Positions 29,280 to 37,763 of a stretch of 61,386 nucleotides of DNA are shown one piece after another (position 1 is the first letter of the stretch; each line of letters begins with the position of its first letter). The notes beneath the pieces were generated by a model. That model had not been told where the DNA came from. It ran no database searches and saw only the letters and a program-made list of their open reading frames with translations. The DNA is from an uncultured Bacteroides sp. (GTDB lineage: Bacteria > Bacteroidota > Bacteroidia > Bacteroidales > Bacteroidaceae). Made by a program: the position numbers and the translations under genes. Where the stretch lies: the NCBI GenBank assembly GCA_948847595.1, contig CAQOGY010000018.1, positions 1-61,386 of the forward strand, in the 5' to 3' direction.

Positions 29280-30027
29280 TGTCCATCCTACTCCCAAGTT
29301 CTCGATTATCACGGTGACCTACAATGCCGAGAAAGTACTGGAAGATACCATCCAAAGTGTTATCTCGCAGACTTATCACCACGTAGAATACATCATTGTG
29401 GACGGAGCCTCCAAAGACGGTACTCTCTCTATCATCGACAGATACCGCTCACGGATAACTACCGTCGTCAGCGAACCGGACAAAGGATTGTACGATGCCA
29501 TGAACAAGGCGATCTCCCTTGCCAGCGGCGACTATCTCTGTTTCCTGAATGCGGGCGACTGCTTTCACGAAGACGACACCTTACAGCAAATGGTGCACAG
29601 CATTCATGGGAGTGTTCTCCCCGACGTCATCTACGGGGAAACTGCGATTGTTGACAAAGACAGGCACTTTCTGCATATGCGCCGCCTTTCCACGCCCGAA
29701 AAGCTGGACTGGAGGAGTTTCAAACAGGGAATGTTAGTCTGCCATCAGGCTTTCTTTGCCAGACATACGCTGGTGGAACCTTATGACTTAAACTACCGGT
29801 ACTCCGCTGATTTCGACTGGTGCATCCGCATCATGAAAAAGGCGCGTACCCTGCACAATACGCACCTGACAATCATCGACTATCTGGATGAAGGAATGAC
29901 TACTCAGAACCGGAAGGCTTCTCTTAAGGAACGGTTCCGCATTATGGCAAAACATTATGGATGGATAAGCACCGCAGCACATCACGCTTGGTTTGTACTG
30001 CGGTTGATTATCAAGCCGGGACAATAA
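29272..30027 (+). CDS. Glycosyltransferase family 2
   Basis: 251 aa GT-A enzyme: FSIITVTYNAEKVLEDTIQS at the N-terminus, IIVDGASKDGTLSIIDRY, EPDKGLYDAMNKAISLASGD, then FLNAGDCF (the DxD equivalent is NAGDC). Such small WcaA-like enzymes transfer single sugars onto lipid-linked precursors. Overlaps the preceding GT4. Confidence 0.92.
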   Translation: MHSVHPTPKFSIITVTYNAEKVLEDTIQSVISQTYHHVEYIIVDGASKDGTLSIIDRYRSRITTVVSEPDKGLYDAMNKAISLASGDYLCFLNAGDCFHEDDTLQQMVHSIHGSVLPDVIYGETAIVDKDRHFLHMRRLSTPEKLDWRSFKQGMLVCHQAFFARHTLVEPYDLNYRYSADFDWCIRIMKKARTLHNTHLTIIDYLDEGMTTQNRKASLKERFRIMAKHYGWISTAAHHAWFVLRLIIKPGQ

Positions 30028-30035
30028 ACAGTGTA

Positions 30036-30066
30036 TTTCAGACTGACTGACCCAGCCAGTCTGAAA
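30036..30066. terminator. Bidirectional hairpin between convergent operons
   Basis: TTTCAGACTG (30036-30045) pairs with CAGTCTGAAA (30057-30066), 10-bp stem. It sits between the GT2 and GH115 stop codons. AT-rich flanks but no long U-tract. Confidence 0.6.
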
Positions 30067-30087
30067 CTATAAAATATAGAATTATAT

Positions 30088-32439
30088 CTAATTCACCTCA
30101 TAAAGCATTACCTGATCCAGTATCACCCCCTCATCCAATGCCTTGATGACCAGTTGATGTGATTTCTTACCCGTAACGGGAAGTACAATTTTCCGGATTG
30201 CCTGATTACGAAGTACGTTCTCTTTCCATTCCTCGCTGCGTCCCTTCGTTTCGTACGCTACCACTTCAGGCTCGGCGCCATCCAGAGAAACCGAGAAACG
30301 CAACTTATCGTCCTGCACCGGATGGTTGGGAAGTAACCGGATATCCACCTCTACCGAGTCCGTTTTCAGATTGCCAAAGGAGAAAGTCAGCGCATCGCCT
30401 TTTCTTATCTCTGCGGCTTTGCCTTCATATCCCAAACCTTCGCAGACAATAGCGTTTCCCTTCTTTGCCTCCGCTCCATTCCATTGACAGACTGCTTTAC
30501 GGTCCGCTGTCATCGGAGCAGTAGCCGCCTTTCTTTCCACACGGTTGAATACAGGGAGCTTGCGGGGTTTGAAGTCCATCATACGATTCCATTTTCCATT
30601 CTCCAATGAGTTATAGTGTTGAGTCAGTGCAGCAATGCTGTCGTAAGCGGCATCACTCTTTTCCCAGTCTGCCTTATCGTGGCGTGCCAATTGGGCGTAT
30701 AACAGTTTGCGATTCATTTGTGCCGCAGCCTGTACGGGATATTTCACCAGTTCGAAGTAAGCGCTCCGTCTATCGGCGGATACTTTAGAAGCAGCTTTCT
30801 CTACCGTTTCCGAAAGTTGGCTGTAAGCATTCAGACGTTCGTTTATCTCCCTTTCGCTCCACGGCAGGTCTTTCACTACCCGATAGACCGGATTCTTTTC
30901 TTCCTCCCGTGTATTTCCCATAAATTCGGGTTTGCGGATATGTGCCAAGCGATAATGTTCCTGCATAACGGGGAGGATGGCCTTTGCACAGGAGGTTCCC
31001 AGTTCCCGTTCCAGCCAATGTTTCAGATGTGCAGTCACTCCTTCGGAAGATACCTTATCCAGATTCCATGCCATATCCATGAACAGCTCAATCTGATACT
31101 CGGCAGGTTTGATGTCGCCGACGTTCAGTATCCACATTTTTTGTATTCCCTGATCGTAAGCCTGCTTCATCTGTTGATAAATGAGCGATGGACTCATGGT
31201 GCTCAACCATAAATGATCGTGCGGGCGTCCCCAGTAGGAAACATGATAATAGACTCCGTTGCCGCCTTTACGGGCACGCTCTTCGGCAGTGGGGAAATGG
31301 CGGATATAGCCGTAGTTATCATCACACCACATCAAGGTCACGTCTTCGGGTACTTGCAGCCCCGCATGATAAATATCGAGCACTTCCTTATAAGGAATAA
31401 AGACCTGCGGCACTTGTGTTACGTCTTTATTCACGTACTTTTCGAGCAAGCCGCGCTGGTCAACAAATACCCGGTCCAGGACGGCTTTCTGTTCTTCTAC
31501 CGTCTTGGCTCCCTGCATCTTTCCATCGTGAACGCCACGCATACCCAGCGTGTAAAGTATCTCTTGTCCGGCAACTTCTTTCACACGATCTTCCCAAAAC
31601 TGATAAACAGCCGGACTGTTATTCACGTAATCGTATGCTCCTTTTCCACGTATTCTCCATTCGCCGGCAGCACTGCACGCCATCGGTTCGCAGTGGGAAG
31701 CTCCCATAAAGATGCCATACTTTTTCGCTGCTTCCCGATTGCCCTTCGTCAGAAAGAAAGGAAGGGTACACTCATGCATGGCAGGCCAGTAGGTATTGGC
31801 CCGCAGGCGAAGCAGCAATTCAAAAATACGTTCGTTGGTACGCGGCCCGATTTCTCCTTTCACATCCGACGGTTCGTAAGTCTTGTTACTCCAAGGCATC
31901 AGTCCCCAATCTTCATCATTAATAAAGATGCCCCGATACTCCACAGAAGGAGACTGCAACTCTCTAAACTTGCCCGAAAGGCGGAATGTCTCTTTCTTCT
32001 CCGGAGTCACATCCGCCCACCATTCCCAAGGGGAAACGCCCAGCAGACGGGATATTTCAAGTATGCCGTAAGCTGTACCGTGACTGTCGCTGCCGGCTAC
32101 CACCAGCTTTCCATCTTCTGAGACGGCGAGCATGAAAGCCTGCTTTTTGTTTTTTAATGCGAAAATATCGATGCCTGCCTGCTCAATTAGCTTGCTCTGT
32201 CCGATCGTTCCTACCAGAATGTTTCCGGTGTTTGTGTCTACGTGGGCAGTTGCCGACAATACAGTCTGAAGGTCACGGGACAACAAATCCAGCGAAGTAC
32301 GCACCACCGGTGCTTCCGAACCGCTGCAAGCTATCGCAACCGGCTGACCGGACTGCAAGACAAAATCTTTTTGTTTACCTTGAGCGAACAAGGTCACTGC
32401 TACCAAAGCAAGGACGGAAAATAAGATTCTATTTTTCAT
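30088..32439 (-). CDS. Glycoside hydrolase family 115 (alpha-glucuronidase)
   Basis: 783 aa with signal peptide (FSVLALVAVTLFAQGK). The GH115 core is clear: GILEISRLLGVSPWEWWADV, SVEYRGIFINDEDWGLMPW, LRANTYWPAMHECTLPFFLT and VTLMWCDDNYGYIRHFP. The C-terminal ~130 residues form the usual beta-rich GH115 C-domain. Known GH115 enzymes remove glucuronic acid or 4-O-methyl-glucuronic acid side chains from xylan or arabinogalactan. It lies 5 nt after the GH43 gene, in one operon. In this locus an arabinogalactan substrate fits better. Confidence 0.93.
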   Translation of the reverse strand: MKNRILFSVLALVAVTLFAQGKQKDFVLQSGQPVAIACSGSEAPVVRTSLDLLSRDLQTVLSATAHVDTNTGNILVGTIGQSKLIEQAGIDIFALKNKKQAFMLAVSEDGKLVVAGSDSHGTAYGILEISRLLGVSPWEWWADVTPEKKETFRLSGKFRELQSPSVEYRGIFINDEDWGLMPWSNKTYEPSDVKGEIGPRTNERIFELLLRLRANTYWPAMHECTLPFFLTKGNREAAKKYGIFMGASHCEPMACSAAGEWRIRGKGAYDYVNNSPAVYQFWEDRVKEVAGQEILYTLGMRGVHDGKMQGAKTVEEQKAVLDRVFVDQRGLLEKYVNKDVTQVPQVFIPYKEVLDIYHAGLQVPEDVTLMWCDDNYGYIRHFPTAEERARKGGNGVYYHVSYWGRPHDHLWLSTMSPSLIYQQMKQAYDQGIQKMWILNVGDIKPAEYQIELFMDMAWNLDKVSSEGVTAHLKHWLERELGTSCAKAILPVMQEHYRLAHIRKPEFMGNTREEEKNPVYRVVKDLPWSEREINERLNAYSQLSETVEKAASKVSADRRSAYFELVKYPVQAAAQMNRKLLYAQLARHDKADWEKSDAAYDSIAALTQHYNSLENGKWNRMMDFKPRKLPVFNRVERKAATAPMTADRKAVCQWNGAEAKKGNAIVCEGLGYEGKAAEIRKGDALTFSFGNLKTDSVEVDIRLLPNHPVQDDKLRFSVSLDGAEPEVVAYETKGRSEEWKENVLRNQAIRKIVLPVTGKKSHQLVIKALDEGVILDQVMLYEVN

Positions 32440-32444
32440 AAATA

Positions 32445-33827
32445 TTACAATTTTACAATATCAGTAATGGTCACAAAGCAATCGTCGCTGCCATAAATTC
32501 TCTTCGTTTTATCAGTCCATGTGGGGCTGATGCCCGTAACTTCAATCACCAGTGTATATTCTCCTTTTGCCAATTGGGGAGTCATAAAACGCGTTGCATG
32601 ATCATTCGCCTTACTATAGAAATCGACCAGTGAAGAATATATTTTCTCCCCTTTCTTATCGAGGATATTCATACGCGCATATCCGCTATGACAGTTCGTT
32701 TCGCCCATAACAGCCACACAAGAGCCACTGAAGGGAATACTCAGCGTACTTCCTTTTACATTGGAAGATATTCTTCCTTCCTCCACTTTCCAGTCAGCTT
32801 CTTTACTGAACGTTATCTGCTTTAAATCGACGGTTTTTCCTTTGCGCAGAGGATTTACGGGTTTCAACTTATCAATGTCCCAGGAAGGCCAGTATTCCGG
32901 AATAGAAAGTTTTGTTCCATCCACCTGCATAGGCATCCACACATAGGTGGCGGCCGAAGCCTGATGCGGATAAGACCAGCGGTCGCCCATAAACATCGGA
33001 ATCGTATCTTCGCCACACTTTAAAGGAAACACAAAAGTGGTCTGTGAATTATAGGTCAGGCTTCCTTCGGGAGCAAACAAGCCTTGTCTGGTCCACGGAC
33101 CTTTGACGGAAGGGGCTGTAAAGTAGAAATTATCATTCTTCTCCCAGCTGGTCAGATTGGAGAACAAGAAGAAATATGTACCGTCTTTTTTAAACATTGC
33201 CGGAGACTCTCCGTGAGAACCGCCCACTCCCGATACCACTTTTTCCTCTGCCGTACGGTAGTCTTTACTCAAACGATAGACAATTCCTCCGTGCAACAGC
33301 AAATATCCGGTACCGTCCGCATCCTGATAAGTCCCCATATCCCAGCGGCGAATAGGCTTGCCTTCATACAACAGAGGTCCGTGAAATTTATATTCACCTG
33401 CTATAGTGCTGCAGGTAGCATAGCCGATATGGGGATCTTTATAGTTCATATCGTCCGCATGCATATACATCACATACTCGCCGGTAGAAGGACATTTCAT
33501 GACTTTCACACGCTCGCCTACACGATTAGGGCCAAGAATTCCACTTGGTTGCATCGGCAGTACAACACGTTCGAACTTCCAGTTCACCAAATCATCAGAT
33601 GAATAGCAACTGAAACCCGGAAAAGCATTGCTCTTGTCCGACTTATATTCCCCGAAAAGATAATATCTGCCATTCTCTTCCACAATGCAGGCACCGTGCG
33701 CATTGACAATCTCTCCCCTGTCGTCAAACCAGGGAATTCCGTTATTTACTACTTTTTCGGTTTTCCGAGCCATGCCCGTTCCGTAAGATACCCACAAAAA
33801 GGCAAATAATAACATCCAGTATTTCAT
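32445..33827 (-). CDS. Glycoside hydrolase family 43, subfamily-24-like (exo-beta-1,3-galactosidase)
   Basis: 460 aa with signal peptide. Five-bladed propeller features: NAHGACIVEENGRYYLFGEY (the usual GH43 base Asp region reads NAHG), RRWDMGTYQDADGTGYLLLH (modulator Asp), GGSHGESPAMFKKDGTYFFL (acid Glu), and SQTTFVFPL with MFMGDRW. This pattern matches GH43 subfamily 24, enzymes that trim beta-1,3-galactan and lack the canonical base. The C-terminal ~110 residues (from about 350) look like a beta-sandwich carbohydrate-binding module. First gene of the GH43-GH115 operon. Confidence 0.85.
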   Translation of the reverse strand: MKYWMLLFAFLWVSYGTGMARKTEKVVNNGIPWFDDRGEIVNAHGACIVEENGRYYLFGEYKSDKSNAFPGFSCYSSDDLVNWKFERVVLPMQPSGILGPNRVGERVKVMKCPSTGEYVMYMHADDMNYKDPHIGYATCSTIAGEYKFHGPLLYEGKPIRRWDMGTYQDADGTGYLLLHGGIVYRLSKDYRTAEEKVVSGVGGSHGESPAMFKKDGTYFFLFSNLTSWEKNDNFYFTAPSVKGPWTRQGLFAPEGSLTYNSQTTFVFPLKCGEDTIPMFMGDRWSYPHQASAATYVWMPMQVDGTKLSIPEYWPSWDIDKLKPVNPLRKGKTVDLKQITFSKEADWKVEEGRISSNVKGSTLSIPFSGSCVAVMGETNCHSGYARMNILDKKGEKIYSSLVDFYSKANDHATRFMTPQLAKGEYTLVIEVTGISPTWTDKTKRIYGSDDCFVTITDIVKL

Positions 33828-33876
33828 GATATTCTTCTATAAATTCTTATAAAAAGTATAAGGCACAATTAAATTA

Positions 33877-33884
33877 CAAATTTA
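33877..33884 (-). promoter_or_regulatory. Alternative -7 box for GH43-GH115
   Basis: TAAATTTG on the minus strand matches TAnnTTTG, about 50 nt upstream of the GH43 ATG, without an obvious -33 box. It competes with the operator-linked promoter at 34050. Confidence 0.4.
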
Positions 33885-34049
33885 CGTTTAACTATCTATA
33901 TTCCTATGGAGAATAATACAACAAGCATGGAATATTGTACTATTCTTCTTCAAAACAACATCCCGCAAAGCAGCCACGCACTTTTCACCTCCGCCGCGCA
34001 TATCATGCAGCATACTTCATCATTGAAAAGAATAAGAATATTTAATGCA

Positions 34050-34117
34050 CAAAAATAGGGAGAAGAGCACAATGAGACAGGAGGTAAATCGGGCAGATAT
34101 AGGGGGTAAATCGGGCA
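34050..34117 (-). promoter_or_regulatory. Candidate HTCS operator plus -7 box of GH43-GH115
   Basis: Minus-strand -7 box TATTTTTG at 34050-34057. Two exact direct repeats GGTAAATCGGGCA (plus-strand reading) start at 34083 and 34105, 22 bp apart. The nearer repeat is separated from the -7 box by 25 nt, the same gap as in front of the IPT-SusC-SusD operon. There is no -33 box, as expected for an activator-dependent promoter. The leader would be about 215 nt. Confidence 0.65.
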
Positions 34118-34241
34118 ATAAGGTAAAAGATTATTGTGTTACAATAATTCGCTGTCTGCCAAGTCAAATAAAAGAAAACTCTCTTTGGTCTCTTCTGACA
34201 TATAGAAAACTTTTTACCCTTAATACTAAAATCGCAGTTGA

Positions 34242-34307
34242 GTTTATAATAAATAGTTTCATCGTTTATTATAAACGGTCTCCCCATTTATTATAAACTC
34301 AAATACA
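34242..34307. repeat. 22-bp tandem array, three units
   Basis: GTTTATAATAAA at 34242, GTTTATTATAAAC at 34264 and ATTTATTATAAAC at 34286: an exact 22-bp period, each unit near-palindromic. It lies in the gap between the SusCD operon terminator and the GH43 promoter. No gene is supported there. Confidence 0.75.
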
Positions 34308-34341
34308 CCTTTTAAGCACATATTCTTTAATTTTATGCAAC

Positions 34342-34377
34342 AAAAAAGGCTGCAAACCCTATAAAAGGTTGCAGCCT
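34342..34377 (-). terminator. Rho-independent terminator of the SusC-SusD operon
   Basis: On the minus strand, AGGCTGCAA...TTGCAGCCT (9-bp stem, 13-nt loop) is followed by TTTTTT (34347-34342). Confidence 0.8.
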
Positions 34378-34512
34378 CAAGCTTATCACCGGTTCACATA
34401 GATGCTGATTCGCATATGATCTCCTGTGTATTTTGTTATAATGTTACACTATTCTTTCGGTTCGGTTAAGATGATTGATAAGGTGCATTTCGTTTCATTT
34501 TTTAATGGGTTG

Positions 34513-34722
34513 TTACTTTATTGCCTGTATGACACCTGCAAATATACAACAAAAAAAGGCCTTTGTCAAGTCCTGCGGAAAATTGATCTTAATATAGTCA
34601 TCCGAACCAATCGTATAATGCCTGATTTCCGGGAACGCCCCATTGCTCATGGCATACATACCTATATGTACGCCATGGAGCTTACTGAATGGGTTGTTCC
34701 TGGAAACAGACCGTTCGGACAA
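34513..34722 (-). pseudogene. Possible gene remnant downstream of the surface lipoprotein
   Basis: Right after the lipoprotein stop codon, the minus-strand frame reads NNPFSKLHGVHIGMYAMSNG followed by a short beta-like text ending NFPQDLTKA, then loses coding character. It resembles the C-terminal beta-sandwich of some glycoside hydrolases (IGMYA-SNG) but has no start or catalytic domain. It may be the 3' end of an enzyme gene deleted from the operon. Weak evidence. The rest of 34378-34731 holds nothing I recognise. Confidence 0.25.
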
Positions 34723-34731
34723 TGAAGCCTT

Positions 34732-35646
34732 TTAATTTTCAGAAGTCTCCAATGTCACAGAAACATACATTTCCTTATTGCTACTATTGATATAATTATA
34801 CTCTATCACATATCTCCGTGTATTGATTCCATAGTTTCCCGATATGACTTGATAGGTACCACTTCCGCTATTCTCTACAACCGGCAGATTCTTCCAGGGG
34901 CTGACACTTACTTTTCCGGTGCTCTTATCCACCGTCAGAGTAATACCGTTATCATCCAGATTGGGCATTTCTTCGTTGACCGACTTATGGAAGAAACGAA
35001 CCGTGTTTTCATCCACTGCTGTCAGAGTCCGGGCTATTTCTATCGGAGTCCCGCTTAACAAATCCGGAGCTCCATTTTTCATCGGATACTCGGTGCCCTT
35101 CATCATATAATTGCCCGAATAGTCATTGATCATTTTCACCTTCACCAGCAACACTGTGTCAGCCTGTTCGTTCACAGGATAAGGGCTTGAGTCTACAATC
35201 TTCAAAGGAATCAAATACCGTGCATCTGTATCTATTTTTTCGGTATCTACACGTACGGGGAACCGCACATAACGTTCGCCGGCCTTAATGACGCTTGTGT
35301 AGGAAGGAATCGTATACCAGTCTTTAGGCAGCGCCACATATTCGATTTCGCCTTCCAACACGTTTTTATAGTTGTAATTATCGATGTTACTTTGATCTGC
35401 TTCTCCCAAAGTCACTGTCACGTCATCTTCGTGCATCTTTGTTCCGCCACAATAGACGGTAACGAAGAACTCTCCGTCACTTCCATATTTTACCTCTTTC
35501 TCCTGCAACTCATCTTGTGCACCTACTAAAGTCAACTTTTTAGTATATTGCTCGTCAGCCAAAGGGTCGCTCACGCAAGCCGACACGAACAAACACAAAA
35601 GTCCACCCAGCATCAGTCGAATAAAGTCATTATTATATTGTTTCAT
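34732..35646 (-). CDS. Surface lipoprotein, DUF1735/DUF4361-type
   Basis: 304 aa. The lipobox SAC at about residues 22-24 (LLCLFVSACVSDPLADEQYT) predicts an exported lipoprotein. Residues 35-150 form a DUF1735-like beta-sandwich (SYTSVIKAGERYVRFPVRVD, ARYLIPLKIVDSSPYPVNEQ), and the C-terminal half (NDYSGNYMMKGTEY, YVIEYNYINSSNKEMYVSVT) matches DUF4361-type proteins. Such proteins lie downstream of susD and are thought to bind the glycan at the cell surface. Same operon as SusD, 52 nt after it. Confidence 0.82.
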   Translation of the reverse strand: MKQYNNDFIRLMLGGLLCLFVSACVSDPLADEQYTKKLTLVGAQDELQEKEVKYGSDGEFFVTVYCGGTKMHEDDVTVTLGEADQSNIDNYNYKNVLEGEIEYVALPKDWYTIPSYTSVIKAGERYVRFPVRVDTEKIDTDARYLIPLKIVDSSPYPVNEQADTVLLVKVKMINDYSGNYMMKGTEYPMKNGAPDLLSGTPIEIARTLTAVDENTVRFFHKSVNEEMPNLDDNGITLTVDKSTGKVSVSPWKNLPVVENSGSGTYQVISGNYGINTRRYVIEYNYINSSNKEMYVSVTLETSEN

Positions 35647-35698
35647 ATCTTTTATTCTATTTGAATTATCTTTTCTTGAATCACTTCTCTGTTTTCAT

Positions 35699-37750
35699 TT
35701 AATAACCCTGATTCTGGTCTATCCGCGGATTCTTGTCGATAATACCTTGACGAATAGGATAGAAATTCATCCGTTGGGTTATATTGAACTTGGAGAACTT
35801 GCAATCCGACTCAGTGACAATCGTACGCATATAGTAGTTCTTACGATCTTTCTTCATCGCCTTTATATTCATACCGGTAAAGGGCCTGCTTGTCGCTTTT
35901 ACCAAATCTCCCCAACGGCGGAGGTCGTATGCGCGCCGTCCTTCAAATGCCAGTTCTATTCGTCTTTCGCGCTTGATGGCCTCTCTCATCTTTTCAGAAT
36001 TATCCAGTTCTTCGTCGGTGATACCCGGCTGACCGGAACGATAACGTATCATATTGAAATATTTACGCATTTCTTCCTTATTGCGTGACACAGATATTCC
36101 GGTCGTTTCGTCAGTGTAGCTATCACCATCTCCCATCTCATTCATCGCTTCTACATAATTCAGCAGGATTTCAGCATAGCGGATAAGCGGAAAACTTTTA
36201 GATAATACTTTCCCGCTTCCTGCGGGGGAATCCATTTCATTGACATACTTCACGCAAGTATAGCCGGTGACACAGACCGTCTCTTTTTGGTATTGATCGG
36301 GTTTGCCCGTTCCATCGCTATAATAAGTCACTTTCAACGCTTTTTTATTCGCCGGGTCAGGACCATTGTAAGAAGAAGCCGGCCATATTCTATGGTTGAA
36401 TCCTATCGTAGCATAATAACGCATCTCACGGTTGTAATCCATCTGTGCCATTTCAGGATCCAGGTCGAATCCTGAGAAGGAGGTTCCCAGCAAGGTTTTC
36501 TGTGCATCATCCAGATTACTGATGGGTTGCCATGCCTTTTCTTCCGTTGGATAAGGATATTCAGCGCTGGAAGCATTGATATCCCGTCCGTCTATCATGC
36601 GGTATGCATCCGCCAACTCTCCATTCACACTGATAGCATTCGTACCGTCCATCGCATAAGGGAAAACAAGTCTGGTATTGTTTTCCGTCTGACTCTTGGT
36701 CCAGATAAATTCGGAGATGCTGAATCCCTCTTCTTCTCCCGTGAACATATCCCTGTAAGATTTAAGCGGATCTATACCATGAGGGCCTTCCGGGAATTTA
36801 TTGTTTTTGTTATTGAATTTGAGGTCATAAGTATTGGCCGGCAATTCAGGTGTGTATGCCGTACTGCGAACTGTGTAAAGGTTGTACAAATTCAAATCAA
36901 TCACTCTTTTGGCGGCAACTGCTGCGACAGCCCACTTATGCGAGTCATAATTCTGAGGGAAATAGGGCTGATTGTCCGAGCTTCTCAGGAAGTCATAATA
37001 GTATTTATTTCCATTGAACCAGGGGCTTGCCGCTTCAAGCCGTACACGTGACATCAGAGCTAATGCAGCTCCGGACGTAGGGATGCGATAGGTTGACGCA
37101 TCGCGTTCGTCCGCTGCCTTCAGCAAAGAAGCTGCCTGCTCGAAATCACTGCATATCTTTTCCACACATTCGGTGTAAGTAGCTCTCGGATAAGACATCT
37201 GATCTACACTTGCATTGGTAGGAAAAGCCTGATCGGGAACGATAGGCACAGGACCATACTGCATCATCAAAGTGTAATAGCTATAAGCACGGATAAAGTA
37301 AGCACGGCCCAGGAAGTCACGTCTTTCAAAATCTGTAATATCCGTACACTCTCCGATCCGGGCAATCACAATATTCGCCATTCGGATAGATACATAGAGT
37401 TCTCCCCAACGGAAAAAGTCGTTGCTATATTTGTCTACCATCTGCCCCATCGCAAAAAAGAGACCTTTCCATGAATCCTTTTCACTTTCCTTGATAGATG
37501 CGAACGCTTCATCGGATGCGAATCCCAAAGGCAATGGAGTCGATTTCCATACGTTGTCAAAAGCAGGGAAGTTATTGGCTGCAGCACTGATATACTTCTC
37601 AAGCTGACTCTTTCTCGTAAAAATAGAGTCAAGACTCGTCATATCATATACATATTCATCAATATCCAGGAAAGACTCACAAGATGTGAAAGTGGTTGAA
37701 ATCGCAGACGCCATAAAAACACCCGCCATCATTATATTCCTTAATTTCAT
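35699..37750 (-). CDS. SusD/RagB-family surface glycan-binding lipoprotein
   Basis: 683 aa, at the long end for the family. Lipobox TSC near residue 24 (STTFTSCESFLDIDEY). TPR-type helices with the SusD hallmarks: ARPYFIRAYSYYTL-like text (GRAYFIRAYSYYTLMMQYGP), PTSGAALALMSRVRLEAASP, and the C-terminal IKRERRIELAFEGRRAYDLR RWGD region. It caps the SusC barrel and captures oligosaccharides at the outer membrane. It follows susC by 13 nt. Confidence 0.95.
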   Translation of the reverse strand: MKLRNIMMAGVFMASAISTTFTSCESFLDIDEYVYDMTSLDSIFTRKSQLEKYISAAANNFPAFDNVWKSTPLPLGFASDEAFASIKESEKDSWKGLFFAMGQMVDKYSNDFFRWGELYVSIRMANIVIARIGECTDITDFERRDFLGRAYFIRAYSYYTLMMQYGPVPIVPDQAFPTNASVDQMSYPRATYTECVEKICSDFEQAASLLKAADERDASTYRIPTSGAALALMSRVRLEAASPWFNGNKYYYDFLRSSDNQPYFPQNYDSHKWAVAAVAAKRVIDLNLYNLYTVRSTAYTPELPANTYDLKFNNKNNKFPEGPHGIDPLKSYRDMFTGEEEGFSISEFIWTKSQTENNTRLVFPYAMDGTNAISVNGELADAYRMIDGRDINASSAEYPYPTEEKAWQPISNLDDAQKTLLGTSFSGFDLDPEMAQMDYNREMRYYATIGFNHRIWPASSYNGPDPANKKALKVTYYSDGTGKPDQYQKETVCVTGYTCVKYVNEMDSPAGSGKVLSKSFPLIRYAEILLNYVEAMNEMGDGDSYTDETTGISVSRNKEEMRKYFNMIRYRSGQPGITDEELDNSEKMREAIKRERRIELAFEGRRAYDLRRWGDLVKATSRPFTGMNIKAMKKDRKNYYMRTIVTESDCKFSKFNITQRMNFYPIRQGIIDKNPRIDQNQGY

Positions 37751-37763
37751 AATTCGTTCAATT

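Noticed and set aside
31213..32121. 302-aa open frame antisense to GH115
   Set aside because: Shadow of the GH115 gene.
34042..34296. Short open frames on both strands upstream of GH43
   Set aside because: They coincide with the operator and the 22-bp array; composition is non-coding.
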